Below the pieces are notes generated by a model that was not told the DNA's origin, ran no database searches, and saw only the letters and a program-made list of their open reading frames with translations. Below, in pieces: positions 25,547 through 34,157 of a DNA stretch of 64,000 nucleotides; the first letter of the stretch is position 1; each line of letters starts with the position of its first letter. The stretch comes from Streptococcus downei MFe28. GTDB lineage: Bacteria > Bacillota > Bacilli > Lactobacillales > Streptococcaceae. The position numbers were made by a program, and so were the translations under genes. The DNA lies in contig NZ_UHFA01000002.1 of NCBI RefSeq assembly GCF_900459175.1, positions 1,488,001-1,552,000 on the forward strand, written 5' to 3'.

Positions 25547-25609
25547 TTCCTATGGAAATTAGTATAAACCCATAAAAATCCAAAGTCAAGAAATAGATTC
25601 TCATGAAAA
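25547..25609 (-). promoter_or_regulatory. rcrR promoter flanked by two operator-like repeats
   Basis: On the minus strand: -35 TTGACT (25584-25589), 17 bases, -10 TATACT (25561-25566). Just upstream of the -35 is TTTTCATGAGAA (25598-25609) and just downstream of the -10 is TTCCATAGGAA (25547-25557). Each is near-palindromic, and each lies in a longer shared frame of about TTT-CAT-n-CTATTT. Their placement around the promoter fits binding by RcrR. Confidence 0.7.
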
Positions 25610-25677
25610 CCATTTCACAAAACCTACTTCACGAGCTGGTTTATCCGTTATTATTTGAACGATAAAACAAATTATTA

Positions 25678-25706
25678 TTGAAATATTCGGGTTTTCATTG
25701 TAAACT
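25678..25706 (+). promoter_or_regulatory. Promoter of the 5'-nucleotidase gene
   Basis: TTGAAA, 17 bases, TAAACT, located 32 bases before the start codon of the surface nucleotidase gene. Confidence 0.7.
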
Positions 25707-25737
25707 GGTAGAAATGAAAAATATTTTGGAGGTGTAC

Positions 25738-27837
25738 ATGAATAAACACGTATTTTTTAAGAGCTCTATCTTGGCTCTGGCCGCAGGAGTGACCTTGCTG
25801 GCTACTCCTGCCCTGGCAGATCAGGTAGATGTTCAGGTCCTAGGGGTCAATGATTTCCACGGAGCTTTAGATACTTCAGGAACAGCTAATATGCCAGAAG
25901 GTGCTGTCAAAAACACTGGAGGAGCTGCCCAACTGGATGCCGGCATGGACCAGGCCCAGGCTCAATTCCAGTCAGAACATCCCCAAGGTGATACCACTCG
26001 CGTTCAGGCTGGGGATATGGTCGGCGCCAGCCCAGCCAATTCTGGGCTCCTGCAGGATGAACCTACCGTCAAGGTCTTTAATCACATGGATGTTGACTAT
26101 GGGACCGTCGGGAACCACGAATTCGATGAAGGCCTCTCGGAATACAATCGGATTGTTCAAGGCCAAGCCCCAGAACCTGGTAAATTTGATGCTATCGTCG
26201 ACCAGTATTCGACCGATGGCCAACAAGAACCTGCCAAACAACAGATTTTAGCAGCTAACATTATTGACCAAAAGACCAACCAGATTCCCTTCGGCTGGCA
26301 ACCCTATGCCATCAAGACCATTCAGGTTGGGGATAAGCAAGTCAGAATGGGCTACATCGGTATTGTGACCACAGAGATTCCTAACCTAGTCCTGCGTAAG
26401 AATCTGGAAGGCTATAGCTTCCTAGACGAAGCGGAAACCATTGCCAAGTACGCTAGAGAGCTCAACGACCAGGGCGTGCACGCTATCGGTGTCATTGCCC
26501 ATGTTGCTGCTGACAATGACAAGGGTGAGCTGGAAGGTGATGCCGTCCCAATCATCAATAAACTCAATCAGATTTATCCAGAAAATAGTGTCGACATTTT
26601 CTTTGCCGGCCATAGCCACAAATATGCCAACGGAGTGGTTGGTAAAACCCGTGTGGTTCAAGCCACTTCCCAAGGCAAGGCCTTTGAAGATGTCCGAGGC
26701 GTTTTAGATACCGATACTGGCGACTTTATCGATATTCCAACAGCTCAGATTATACCTGTCCTGCATGATGCTGCTGGCAGTCCTGATATTCAGGCCATCG
26801 TTGATGATGCCAATCAAAGGGTTAAGGCCGTTACAGAGGCGAAAATCGCCACGGCGACGACTCCCCAAGCCATTACTCGTACCACCAACCAGGATAAGGA
26901 AACTGCCGTCGGCGACCTAGTTACCCAAGGCCAACTTGCCATGGCTCGCCAAAGCTATCCAGATATAGACTTCGCTCTGACCAATAACGGTGGTGTCCGT
27001 TCTGACCTGATTGTCAACCCTGATAAATCAATCACTTGGGGAGCTGCCCAAGCTGTTCAACCTTTCGGGAATGTCCTGCAAGTCGTGGAGTTAACTGGTC
27101 AACAGGTCTACGATACCCTCAACCAGCAATATGATGAAGAGGAACGCTACTTCTTACAAATGGCTGGTCTCCACTATCTCTATACCGACAATCCTGACGG
27201 AGGTAAGGAAAGTCCTTATAAGGTTGTCAAGGCCTATAAGGATGACGGTAGCGAAATTGACCCCAATCAGACCTACAAGGTCGTCATCAACGACTTCCTC
27301 TTTGGAGGCGGCGATGGCTTTTCAGCATTAAGAGATGTTCGTCGTCTTGGAGCGCTTGACCCTGATACTGAAACCTTCATTAATTACCTCAAAAAGCAAG
27401 AGGCAGATGAAAAAACCATTGACCAACCAACTTTAAACCACAAGACCTATGTGACTGTCCAAAGGGCAACTAGCTATGAAGACAGACCAGACGGTCGCCA
27501 CCGCCTAACCAAGGAAATCTACTTGGACCGCCAAGGACAAGAAGCCAGCCAAAGCCTTATCAAGGATGAGCTTGTCCAAGACAAATCTTCACAAGACCAA
27601 TCTGCTAGTCCTAAGGCTGGTAGCCAAGCTCCTCATATGATTAGCCTGCAATACCCTGCCCTAGCAAGCCAAAAAGCAGGCCAAACCCAAAAGACTGCCC
27701 AAGCTAACGCTAACAGCAAGGAAAACCTGCCAGAGACAGGCTCTGACCTGACCAAGGAAAGAACCCTCAGCCTCATCGGCCTCCTAGTCAGCCTAACAGC
27801 TGGAGTCTTTCTGAGAAAAAATCGCAAAGAGGATTAA
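25738..27837 (+). CDS. LPXTG-anchored surface 5'-nucleotidase
   Basis: About 699 residues from ATG 25738 (GGAGG upstream); an earlier in-frame ATG at 25678 overlaps the promoter. A signal peptide ends near TPALA-DQ. The metallophosphatase domain has VNDFHGALD, QAGDMVGASP, GTVGNHEFDEG, VIAHVA and FFAGHSHKYANG. The 5'-nucleotidase C-terminal domain has ALTNNGGVRSDL and FGGGDGFSAL. The tail is a spacer, then LPETG, a hydrophobic span and KNRKED for sortase anchoring. Streptococcal relatives (NudP, S5nA, Nt5e) make adenosine outside the cell and blunt host immunity. Confidence 0.93.
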   Translation: MNKHVFFKSSILALAAGVTLLATPALADQVDVQVLGVNDFHGALDTSGTANMPEGAVKNTGGAAQLDAGMDQAQAQFQSEHPQGDTTRVQAGDMVGASPANSGLLQDEPTVKVFNHMDVDYGTVGNHEFDEGLSEYNRIVQGQAPEPGKFDAIVDQYSTDGQQEPAKQQILAANIIDQKTNQIPFGWQPYAIKTIQVGDKQVRMGYIGIVTTEIPNLVLRKNLEGYSFLDEAETIAKYARELNDQGVHAIGVIAHVAADNDKGELEGDAVPIINKLNQIYPENSVDIFFAGHSHKYANGVVGKTRVVQATSQGKAFEDVRGVLDTDTGDFIDIPTAQIIPVLHDAAGSPDIQAIVDDANQRVKAVTEAKIATATTPQAITRTTNQDKETAVGDLVTQGQLAMARQSYPDIDFALTNNGGVRSDLIVNPDKSITWGAAQAVQPFGNVLQVVELTGQQVYDTLNQQYDEEERYFLQMAGLHYLYTDNPDGGKESPYKVVKAYKDDGSEIDPNQTYKVVINDFLFGGGDGFSALRDVRRLGALDPDTETFINYLKKQEADEKTIDQPTLNHKTYVTVQRATSYEDRPDGRHRLTKEIYLDRQGQEASQSLIKDELVQDKSSQDQSASPKAGSQAPHMISLQYPALASQKAGQTQKTAQANANSKENLPETGSDLTKERTLSLIGLLVSLTAGVFLRKNRKED

Positions 27838-27856
27838 AACCTCTAGACTTCTAAGC

Positions 27857-27925
27857 ATAAAAAAACGAATGAAGCCCTTCTTCTCTTTCTCTCTCTTTTT
27901 GAGGAAAAGCTTCATTCTTTTTTTC
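27857..27925 (+). terminator. Terminator of the 5'-nucleotidase gene
   Basis: Long stem AAAAACGAATGAAGC with GCTTCATTCTTTTTTT and a large pyrimidine-rich loop, 20 bases past the stop. Confidence 0.85.
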
Positions 27926-27950
27926 GGTCTAAATGCATTTCCCATTTCTC

Positions 27951-28230
27951 ATACTCAATAAAAATCAAAAATAGCCAAGGCAAGGAGCAAGGATATCAAG
28001 TCACTAAAGTGACTGATGTCCAACGGCAATCTCCATAGCGATTGCCCAGCTCCCTTACTAACCTCACAAAGTTGATGAAATCGACCAACTTTGCTCTGCG
28101 TCGCACGAACTGCAGGTAGCTCAAAAGGTCTGGGAGACCTTTTGAGGTTGGAAATAGGGAAAACTTCGCTTTCCTCAGTAAGTACGGCAAAGTGAGTTAA
28201 CGATGGATAGTTTTGATTTTTGAAGAGTAT
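27951..28230. repeat. BOX-like repeat, copy A
   Basis: 280 bases bounded by ATACTCAATAAAAATCAAAA and, on the opposite end, TTTGAAGAGTAT-type sequence: the two ends of pneumococcal BOX elements. The interior holds arms AAAAGGTCT-GGG-AGACCTTTT and CACTAAAGTG. Same orientation as copy C, opposite to B and D. Its last base is the first base, on the plus strand, of the complement of the adjacent permease gene's stop codon. Confidence 0.8.
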
Positions 28231-29018
28231 CAAGCTGTCAGGTCCTTGCGCTCATAGATAAGGAAGGCTCCTAGTAAGCTAAAGAGGATTAAAGTAAGTG
28301 AAATGCCAAATGCAAGACCATTAATTTTACTGGCTGTAAAGACATCAGAACCATTAGCTAAATAGTAAGGCGTCCAATACTTGAGATTTTTGATGTCTGG
28401 AATAATCCGACAGAAAATATCCATAACGTAGAGGATTAACACAAGACCGATAGATAGGCCGATTTGCTTCTTAGAACTCAGAGCTGAAATCGCAAAGGCT
28501 AGACTAGCAATCTCAAGCTGCATGAGAAAGGCCAGAGCATGATAGGTCAAAAAATACTTCCAAGAAAAATCCAAGTCAATTTGCCAGACAGCCAGAGCTT
28601 CTAAACCGATGCAAACAGCATTGAAAAACATCAGGCTCAGTATCAGGGCTAGGAGCTTGTAGGTTAAAATACTAGAGCGACGAAAAGGTAGGGTGAAAAG
28701 AAATTCACTGGTGTGACCTTCTTCTTCTTTCGCTAGAGAACTGGCTCCCATCATGCTGGCAAACATGGCTGAACCAAGGCCAAACATGAGGACTATCTCA
28801 GTTGCAAAATAGCCATTTAAGGTTGTTATGCTAACTTTGTCTATCCCCATGGCTTTGGTCAGGTCCCCCATGTTTTTATAGACATCATCCACCTGTGAAA
28901 ACTGACCAGCCATGCCTCCATAAAGAAGAATACAGCCGTAACAAATCAAACCGACACTTATACTCCAAATCAAAAGACTTTTAAAGGATTGCCTCAATTC
29001 ATGCTTGATTAAAATCAT
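28230..29018 (-). CDS. ABC-2 type exporter permease
   Basis: 262 residues from ATG 29018 (MILIKHELRQSFKSLL, with GAGGAGGAG inside the ATPase gene); a longer frame has no better start. Six membrane segments; a cytoplasmic loop contains SLAKEEEGHTSEFLFTLPFRRSSI, typical of ABC-2 permeases. Overlaps the ATPase gene by 20 bases. Last gene of the LytTR-DUF3021-ATPase-permease operon. Substrate unknown; a bacteriocin or peptide immunity/export role is a guess from the regulator type. Confidence 0.82.
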   Translation of the reverse strand: MILIKHELRQSFKSLLIWSISVGLICYGCILLYGGMAGQFSQVDDVYKNMGDLTKAMGIDKVSITTLNGYFATEIVLMFGLGSAMFASMMGASSLAKEEEGHTSEFLFTLPFRRSSILTYKLLALILSLMFFNAVCIGLEALAVWQIDLDFSWKYFLTYHALAFLMQLEIASLAFAISALSSKKQIGLSIGLVLILYVMDIFCRIIPDIKNLKYWTPYYLANGSDVFTASKINGLAFGISLTLILFSLLGAFLIYERKDLTA

Positions 29019-29847
29019 TGTTCTCCTCCTCGTAGTAGTGTAAGAAGAAATCTTCCAAGGAAGGTTCTTCCACAAGAAAATCGTCAGGTTCAAGCTTGGC
29101 CAGCCTATCTAGGAGTTGGCGACCACTTCCTGAAAAATCAAATTTCTGGTTTTGACCATCCTTCCAGTAAGTCACCTGCTTGGACTGACTGCGGGTTAGA
29201 TGTTCAATCGTATCGACCTTAAGAATCCTACCATCCTTGATAATTGCAACATGGTCACAATAATTTTTAATATCTGACAGAACATGTGAAGACAAAAGAC
29301 AGCTAGCCCCAGCTGCACAGGCCTCCTTAATCAGCTCGAAGAATCGCTCCTGCATGAGCGGATCTAGACCAGAGGTCGGCTCATCTAAAATCAAGAGTTG
29401 GGGCTGGTGTTGCAGAGCGCAAACAATACTGACTTTCTTGCGATTCCCTAAGGATAAATCCCTGATTCTCTTTTGGAGGGGAACTTCCAAGATTTGGCAA
29501 AGGCGCTTAGCTTCCTTGGAACAATCCTTCCTGTGGGCAAGAGCTGCTAACTTTATCACGTCTTTTACCTTCATGGAAGGATAAAACTGAGCTTCTGAGG
29601 GCATATAACCGATATGGTTCAGTTCATGAGCTAAAATGGTGTCCTTCTTTCCCAGCAGAGTGATTTCTCCTCGGCTTGGACGAATCAAACCTAGCAAACA
29701 GCGGATGGTGGTCGATTTACCAGCTCCATTGGAACCCAGAAAGCCAAAGATTTCCCCTTTTTCGACCCTAAGTGAAACATCCTCCACGCCCATATGTTTG
29801 CCATAATATTTCTGTAAATGCTTAACTTCAATAGTAGTCTGAGACAT
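28999..29847 (-). CDS. ABC exporter ATPase
   Basis: 282 residues with Walker A GSNGAGKSTTIRCLLG, signature-region LSLGNRKKVSIVCAL (variant signature), Walker B LLILDEPTSGLDPL and H-loop LLSSHVLSD. Single-domain ATPase that drives the adjacent ABC-2 permease. Starts 4 bases after the DUF3021 stop and probably is co-transcribed with it. Confidence 0.88.
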   Translation of the reverse strand: MSQTTIEVKHLQKYYGKHMGVEDVSLRVEKGEIFGFLGSNGAGKSTTIRCLLGLIRPSRGEITLLGKKDTILAHELNHIGYMPSEAQFYPSMKVKDVIKLAALAHRKDCSKEAKRLCQILEVPLQKRIRDLSLGNRKKVSIVCALQHQPQLLILDEPTSGLDPLMQERFFELIKEACAAGASCLLSSHVLSDIKNYCDHVAIIKDGRILKVDTIEHLTRSQSKQVTYWKDGQNQKFDFSGSGRQLLDRLAKLEPDDFLVEEPSLEDFFLHYYEEENNDFNQA

Positions 29848-29851
29848 AATT

Positions 29852-30292
29852 TCACCGTCTTTCCTTATATTCTTGCAAGAGTTGGTTCAGATGTTTACTG
29901 TCAATTCTGCGCTTGAGGCGATTAAAGAAGAAGGTCACTAAATAGGCTAGTATCATAAAACCAAGAAAAGCTAACAAGATTGGCCAGGAGTGGCCAAACC
30001 AATTAAACCAAGAAGCCATCCCCATGTATAAAAGCGAGCAAACAAGTAGGCTTAGGAATTTTCTACCTCTAAGTTGGTCAGCTTCATCGAAGTTTTCAAA
30101 AAGGTAGAACTGTAACAGGGTGACAAAATAAGCCACAAAAGCCATCTGAAAAAGGGTTAAAATGCTAAGATTACCACCCTCTCGTAAGAGTTGACGGCAA
30201 GCATAGAAGAAATACAGATAGAGACAATAAATACCTGTTTTATATTCAAGGGCAATCTCTCGACTTAAAAATTTCAACCATTTAACTTTCAT
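29852..30292 (-). CDS. DUF3021 membrane protein, partner of the LytTR regulator
   Basis: 146 residues, four hydrophobic segments, beginning MKVKWLKFLSREIALEYKTG and ending in a basic tail (NRLKRRIDSKHLNQLLQEYKERR). It overlaps the LytTR gene by 11 bases. In streptococcal LytTR regulatory systems a membrane protein of this kind keeps the regulator inactive; assigning the same role here rests on gene order. Confidence 0.8.
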   Translation of the reverse strand: MKVKWLKFLSREIALEYKTGIYCLYLYFFYACRQLLREGGNLSILTLFQMAFVAYFVTLLQFYLFENFDEADQLRGRKFLSLLVCSLLYMGMASWFNWFGHSWPILLAFLGFMILAYLVTFFFNRLKRRIDSKHLNQLLQEYKERR

Positions 30293-30734
30293 CTTGAACG
30301 CCCTCCTCTAAGACCTGCCTCAGCTGGCCAGCATATTTTCTGGAAATAACCACGACTTCGTCATTATCTAAGAGCGCCTCTATTCGACCAAAAGACTGAC
30401 TTTTAAAGCTCGCAATATGATAGATATTGACCAAGAGAGATTTAGACGCTCGAAAGAAGCCATTATTGGCATAGCTTGCTGATAAATCCTTTAAAGTCCG
30501 TCCGACCTCATGGACAGCAGCCTGCGTGTAAGCGAAGGTCTTGCCATCAACACTTTCAAAATACAAAATATCATCCAGAAAAAGGTAGCTATTCTCCCTT
30601 TGATGACTGACTAGGATTTTCGGTCGGCCCTCTTCTACCAAGTCGCAGATAGCTTGAATTTTGGGGGTCATCTGCCGATAACGAACAAGTACTTCCTCCT
30701 CGCCATCAGACATTTGCTCTAATCGTAACTTCAC
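30282..30734 (-). CDS. LytTR-domain transcription regulator
   Basis: 150 residues from a GTG start behind AAAGGAG. An N-terminal helical part is followed by a LytTR DNA-binding domain: YLFLDDILYFESVDGKTFAYT, VGRTLKDL, FFRASKSLLVNIYHIASF. No receiver domain, so it is not part of a phosphorelay. Heads the operon with DUF3021 and an ABC exporter. Two direct repeats upstream of its promoter may be its own binding site. Confidence 0.87.
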   Translation of the reverse strand: MKLRLEQMSDGEEEVLVRYRQMTPKIQAICDLVEEGRPKILVSHQRENSYLFLDDILYFESVDGKTFAYTQAAVHEVGRTLKDLSASYANNGFFRASKSLLVNIYHIASFKSQSFGRIEALLDNDEVVVISRKYAGQLRQVLEEGVQDES

Positions 30735-30754
30735 TGCGCTTCTCCTTTGCGATT

Positions 30755-30822
30755 ATTATAACAGAAAATTATTGAGCACAACTCCAAAGTTACTTAAGTT
30801 GCATATTTATCGGGTAAGATGC
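30755..30822 (-). promoter_or_regulatory. Promoter and possible LytTR direct repeats
   Basis: A clear -10 TATAAT (30755-30760) precedes the LytTR gene; the -35 is weak. Upstream, GCATCTTA (30815-30822) and GCAACTTA (30795-30802), read on the minus strand, are direct repeats with 20-base spacing, near the 21-base period of LytTR sites. A weak -35 with repeats just upstream is the usual plan of an activated promoter. Confidence 0.5.
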
Positions 30823-30961
30823 AATAGGCTCTTTCAGACAGTATAGAACCTAGGCTCATCAATCCTTGATTAAAAATCTTATCCTAAAATGAGGACAATG
30901 ACTTTTGTCACTGGTGCTATCAAGTGTCAAGGTATATAATAGGATTAAAGGAGGGGTTGCT

Positions 30962-31345
30962 ATGAACAAGGAATTTCAAAAGTATCTCAAACCAACCATT
31001 ATTCGTGTCATAATTATTTTCCTTCTGTTTACTATCTGTTCATTTAGCATTGTATATTTTAACCATAATCCTAAACTAGCCTGGGAAATTTTCTGTGCTG
31101 GTATTATTTCGGCTGCCATCGGCGGTGCTTGGAATATTTATGATATCAATTCCTGGTCCCTGAGAAAGCGCAGCCTTGTCCATTTTACCGTTATGGTTAT
31201 TTTTGTCCTGCCGACTGTCTTGGTTAGTGGCTGGTTTCCTATCCGCAGCTTCAGTGATGTTCTCCTAGTATTTGCTGTCTTTGCTGCTTTCGGACTTGCT
31301 TTTTGGACGATTGGCTACTTTGCCTTCCGCAATAAATCAAAGTAA
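30962..31345 (+). CDS. Second DUF3021-type membrane protein, divergent
   Basis: 127 residues from ATG 30962 (MNKEFQKYLKPTIIRVIIIF, GGAGGGG upstream); a frame from 30905 lacks a site. Four hydrophobic segments with WEIFCAGIISAAIGGAWNIYDI, resembling DUF3021. It faces away from the LytTR operon. It has no LytTR gene of its own nearby, so it may be a second inhibitor of the same regulator or unrelated. Confidence 0.7.
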   Translation: MNKEFQKYLKPTIIRVIIIFLLFTICSFSIVYFNHNPKLAWEIFCAGIISAAIGGAWNIYDINSWSLRKRSLVHFTVMVIFVLPTVLVSGWFPIRSFSDVLLVFAVFAAFGLAFWTIGYFAFRNKSK

Positions 31346-31374
31346 ATCCCCTGAGGAAAATTATTCCGTAACGC

Positions 31375-31410
31375 AAAAGGAAGCCCGCTTGGACTTCCTT
31401 CTTATATTTT
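31375..31410 (+). terminator. Terminator of the divergent DUF3021 gene
   Basis: AAGGAAG pairs with CTTCCTT around a 10-base loop, followed by a mixed T-rich tail. Confidence 0.65.
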
Positions 31411-31445
31411 ATTGAGAGGATCAAAATTGATTTTATCGCAATGTA

Positions 31446-31483
31446 GCGATATCCGTAAGCACCTAAAGGTGCAACGGCTATCG
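31446..31483 (-). other. Strong stem-loop directly after gdhA
   Basis: GATA, CCGT and GCACCT arms pair with AGGTGC, ACGG and TATC around a two-base centre, with AA symmetric internal loops. It starts two bases past the gdhA stop. No T run follows, so it looks more like a 3' stabiliser or a repeat than a normal terminator. Confidence 0.5.
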
Positions 31484-31484
31484 G

Positions 31485-32837
<1,353 letters not shown>

Positions 32838-32887
32838 TCATCTTACCTCCGATATGACATAATTAGTAATTTTTAATTACAGTCTCT

Positions 32888-32915
32888 ATTATAAATTTTC
32901 TGAATATTTTGTCAA
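32888..32915 (-). promoter_or_regulatory. gdhA promoter
   Basis: TTGACA, 16 bases, TATAAT on the minus strand, about 50 bases before the gdhA start. Confidence 0.8.
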
Positions 32916-33006
32916 ATATTTTTTGCATTTTTTAGTAAAAAGATTGAAAAAGCGACAAATTTTCGATGATTGTTTGGTTTTTACCCCTGATTTTGGGGAA
33001 AGATTT

Positions 33007-33035
33007 TTGCTTTTGGTCTCCTTCTACAGTATAAT
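33007..33035 (+). promoter_or_regulatory. Promoter of the DUF308 gene
   Basis: TTGCTT, 17 bases, TATAAT on the plus strand, 25 bases before the start codon. Confidence 0.8.
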
Positions 33036-33060
33036 GACAGTAGAAATGTGAGGTATTATT

Positions 33061-33570
33061 ATGAAATGGTTTCCCTTGGCGGGAGGAATATTATCCATCC
33101 TCTACGCCTTCTTCCTCTTTGCTCATCCTTTGACCAGCGTGGCAACGATTGCTTGGATTATTGCTCTGGTCATTTTCGTTAGTGGGATTTCAAATTTTCT
33201 TGAGTATATCAATCACCGAGACAACCGCAGTTTCTGGCAACTGATTCAGAGTATTTTTTCCATAGTCATAGGCTTCATCTTGCTGATTAGCTCAGTTTTT
33301 TCGTTAGCAATCGCCTTTATGACCATCATCGCCTACTGGGTTCTCTTCTCAGGAATCCTGCGACTTTTGACAGGTCTTCAATTGCGCAAGCTAAGGTTTC
33401 CAAGCAGTTCCTTGCACATCTCCTCAGCAATCCTGACCATCATCTTTGGACTAGTCCTACTTGGAACACCACTATTTTCTGCCAGCGTCATCGGCTTCTT
33501 GGTCGCCCTCGTTTTCCTTTTTGTCGGATCGATTCTGCTATCCATCTTCTTTAGTTTGAATGTAGACTAA
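33061..33570 (+). CDS. DUF308/HdeD-like membrane protein
   Basis: 169 residues with six hydrophobic segments arranged as repeated hairpins (GGILSILYAFFLF, WIIALVIFVSGISNFLEYI, LVFLFVGSILLSIFF), as in HdeD, an acid-resistance membrane protein of E. coli. A stress role is possible but unproven. Its TAA stop shares a base with the first base of BOX-like copy B. Confidence 0.75.
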   Translation: MKWFPLAGGILSILYAFFLFAHPLTSVATIAWIIALVIFVSGISNFLEYINHRDNRSFWQLIQSIFSIVIGFILLISSVFSLAIAFMTIIAYWVLFSGILRLLTGLQLRKLRFPSSSLHISSAILTIIFGLVLLGTPLFSASVIGFLVALVFLFVGSILLSIFFSLNVD

Positions 33571-34096
33571 TACTCTTCAAAAATCAAAACTATCCCACGG
33601 ATAAAGTCACTCTATAATTTCTCATTAGAGTGACTACGAAAACTACGAAAACTACGACTGTAGTTTTCTATATCCCTGACTAACTCTGTAGAAACTGTGG
33701 CAACGACAGTTTCTACCTCGTGTCGTATCGTTAACTCACCTTGTCGTACTTACTGTGGAAAGCGAAGTTTTCCCTATTTCCAACCTCAAAAGGTCTCCCA
33801 GACCTTTTGAGCTGTCTTCAGTTCGTGCGATGCGGAGCAAAGTTGGTCGATTTCACCAACTTTGTGAGGTTAGTAAGGAAGCTAGGCAATCGCTATGGAG
33901 ATTGCCGTTTGGGAGTAAGACAGAAGGGCTTTGACAGATGCCAAAATCTTCGTCGTCTTACCCCAGCAAAGGTGACTAGCTGTCTGCTGTGCCACAAAGT
34001 GGCGCAAAGATAGCAGACACCTACTGCGACATCAGTTACTTTAGTGACTTGATGTCATTGCTCCCTTCCTCGGATCTTTCGATTTTTATTGAGTAT
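33570..34096. repeat. BOX-like repeat, copy B, with two insertions
   Basis: Begins ATACTCTTCAAAAATCAAAA and ends TTTTTATTGAGTAT like the other copies, but is 527 bases long. Against copy D it has an extra segment near the left end (about 33600-33730, with AAACTACGAAAACTACG repeats) and another near the right end (about 33910-34025, with arms TCTGCTGTGCCAC...GTGGCGCA). Short frames inside are not genes. Confidence 0.75.
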
Positions 34097-34111
34097 ATGG
34101 CAATCAGCAGG

Positions 34112-34154
34112 TATCAAAAAACAGCGCTTCGTATTGGAACGCTGTTTTTTGATA
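34112..34154 (-). terminator. Terminator of the second ABC exporter operon
   Basis: A 15-bp stem, TATCAAAAAACAGCG with CGCTGTTTTTTGATA, four bases past the stop of the downstream exporter gene. Functions in either direction. Confidence 0.9.
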
Positions 34155-34157
34155 GTA

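Noticed and set aside
33741..34013. Plus-strand frame of 90 codons
   Set aside because: Entirely inside BOX-like copy B; similar short frames appear in copies A and D because of the shared repeat.
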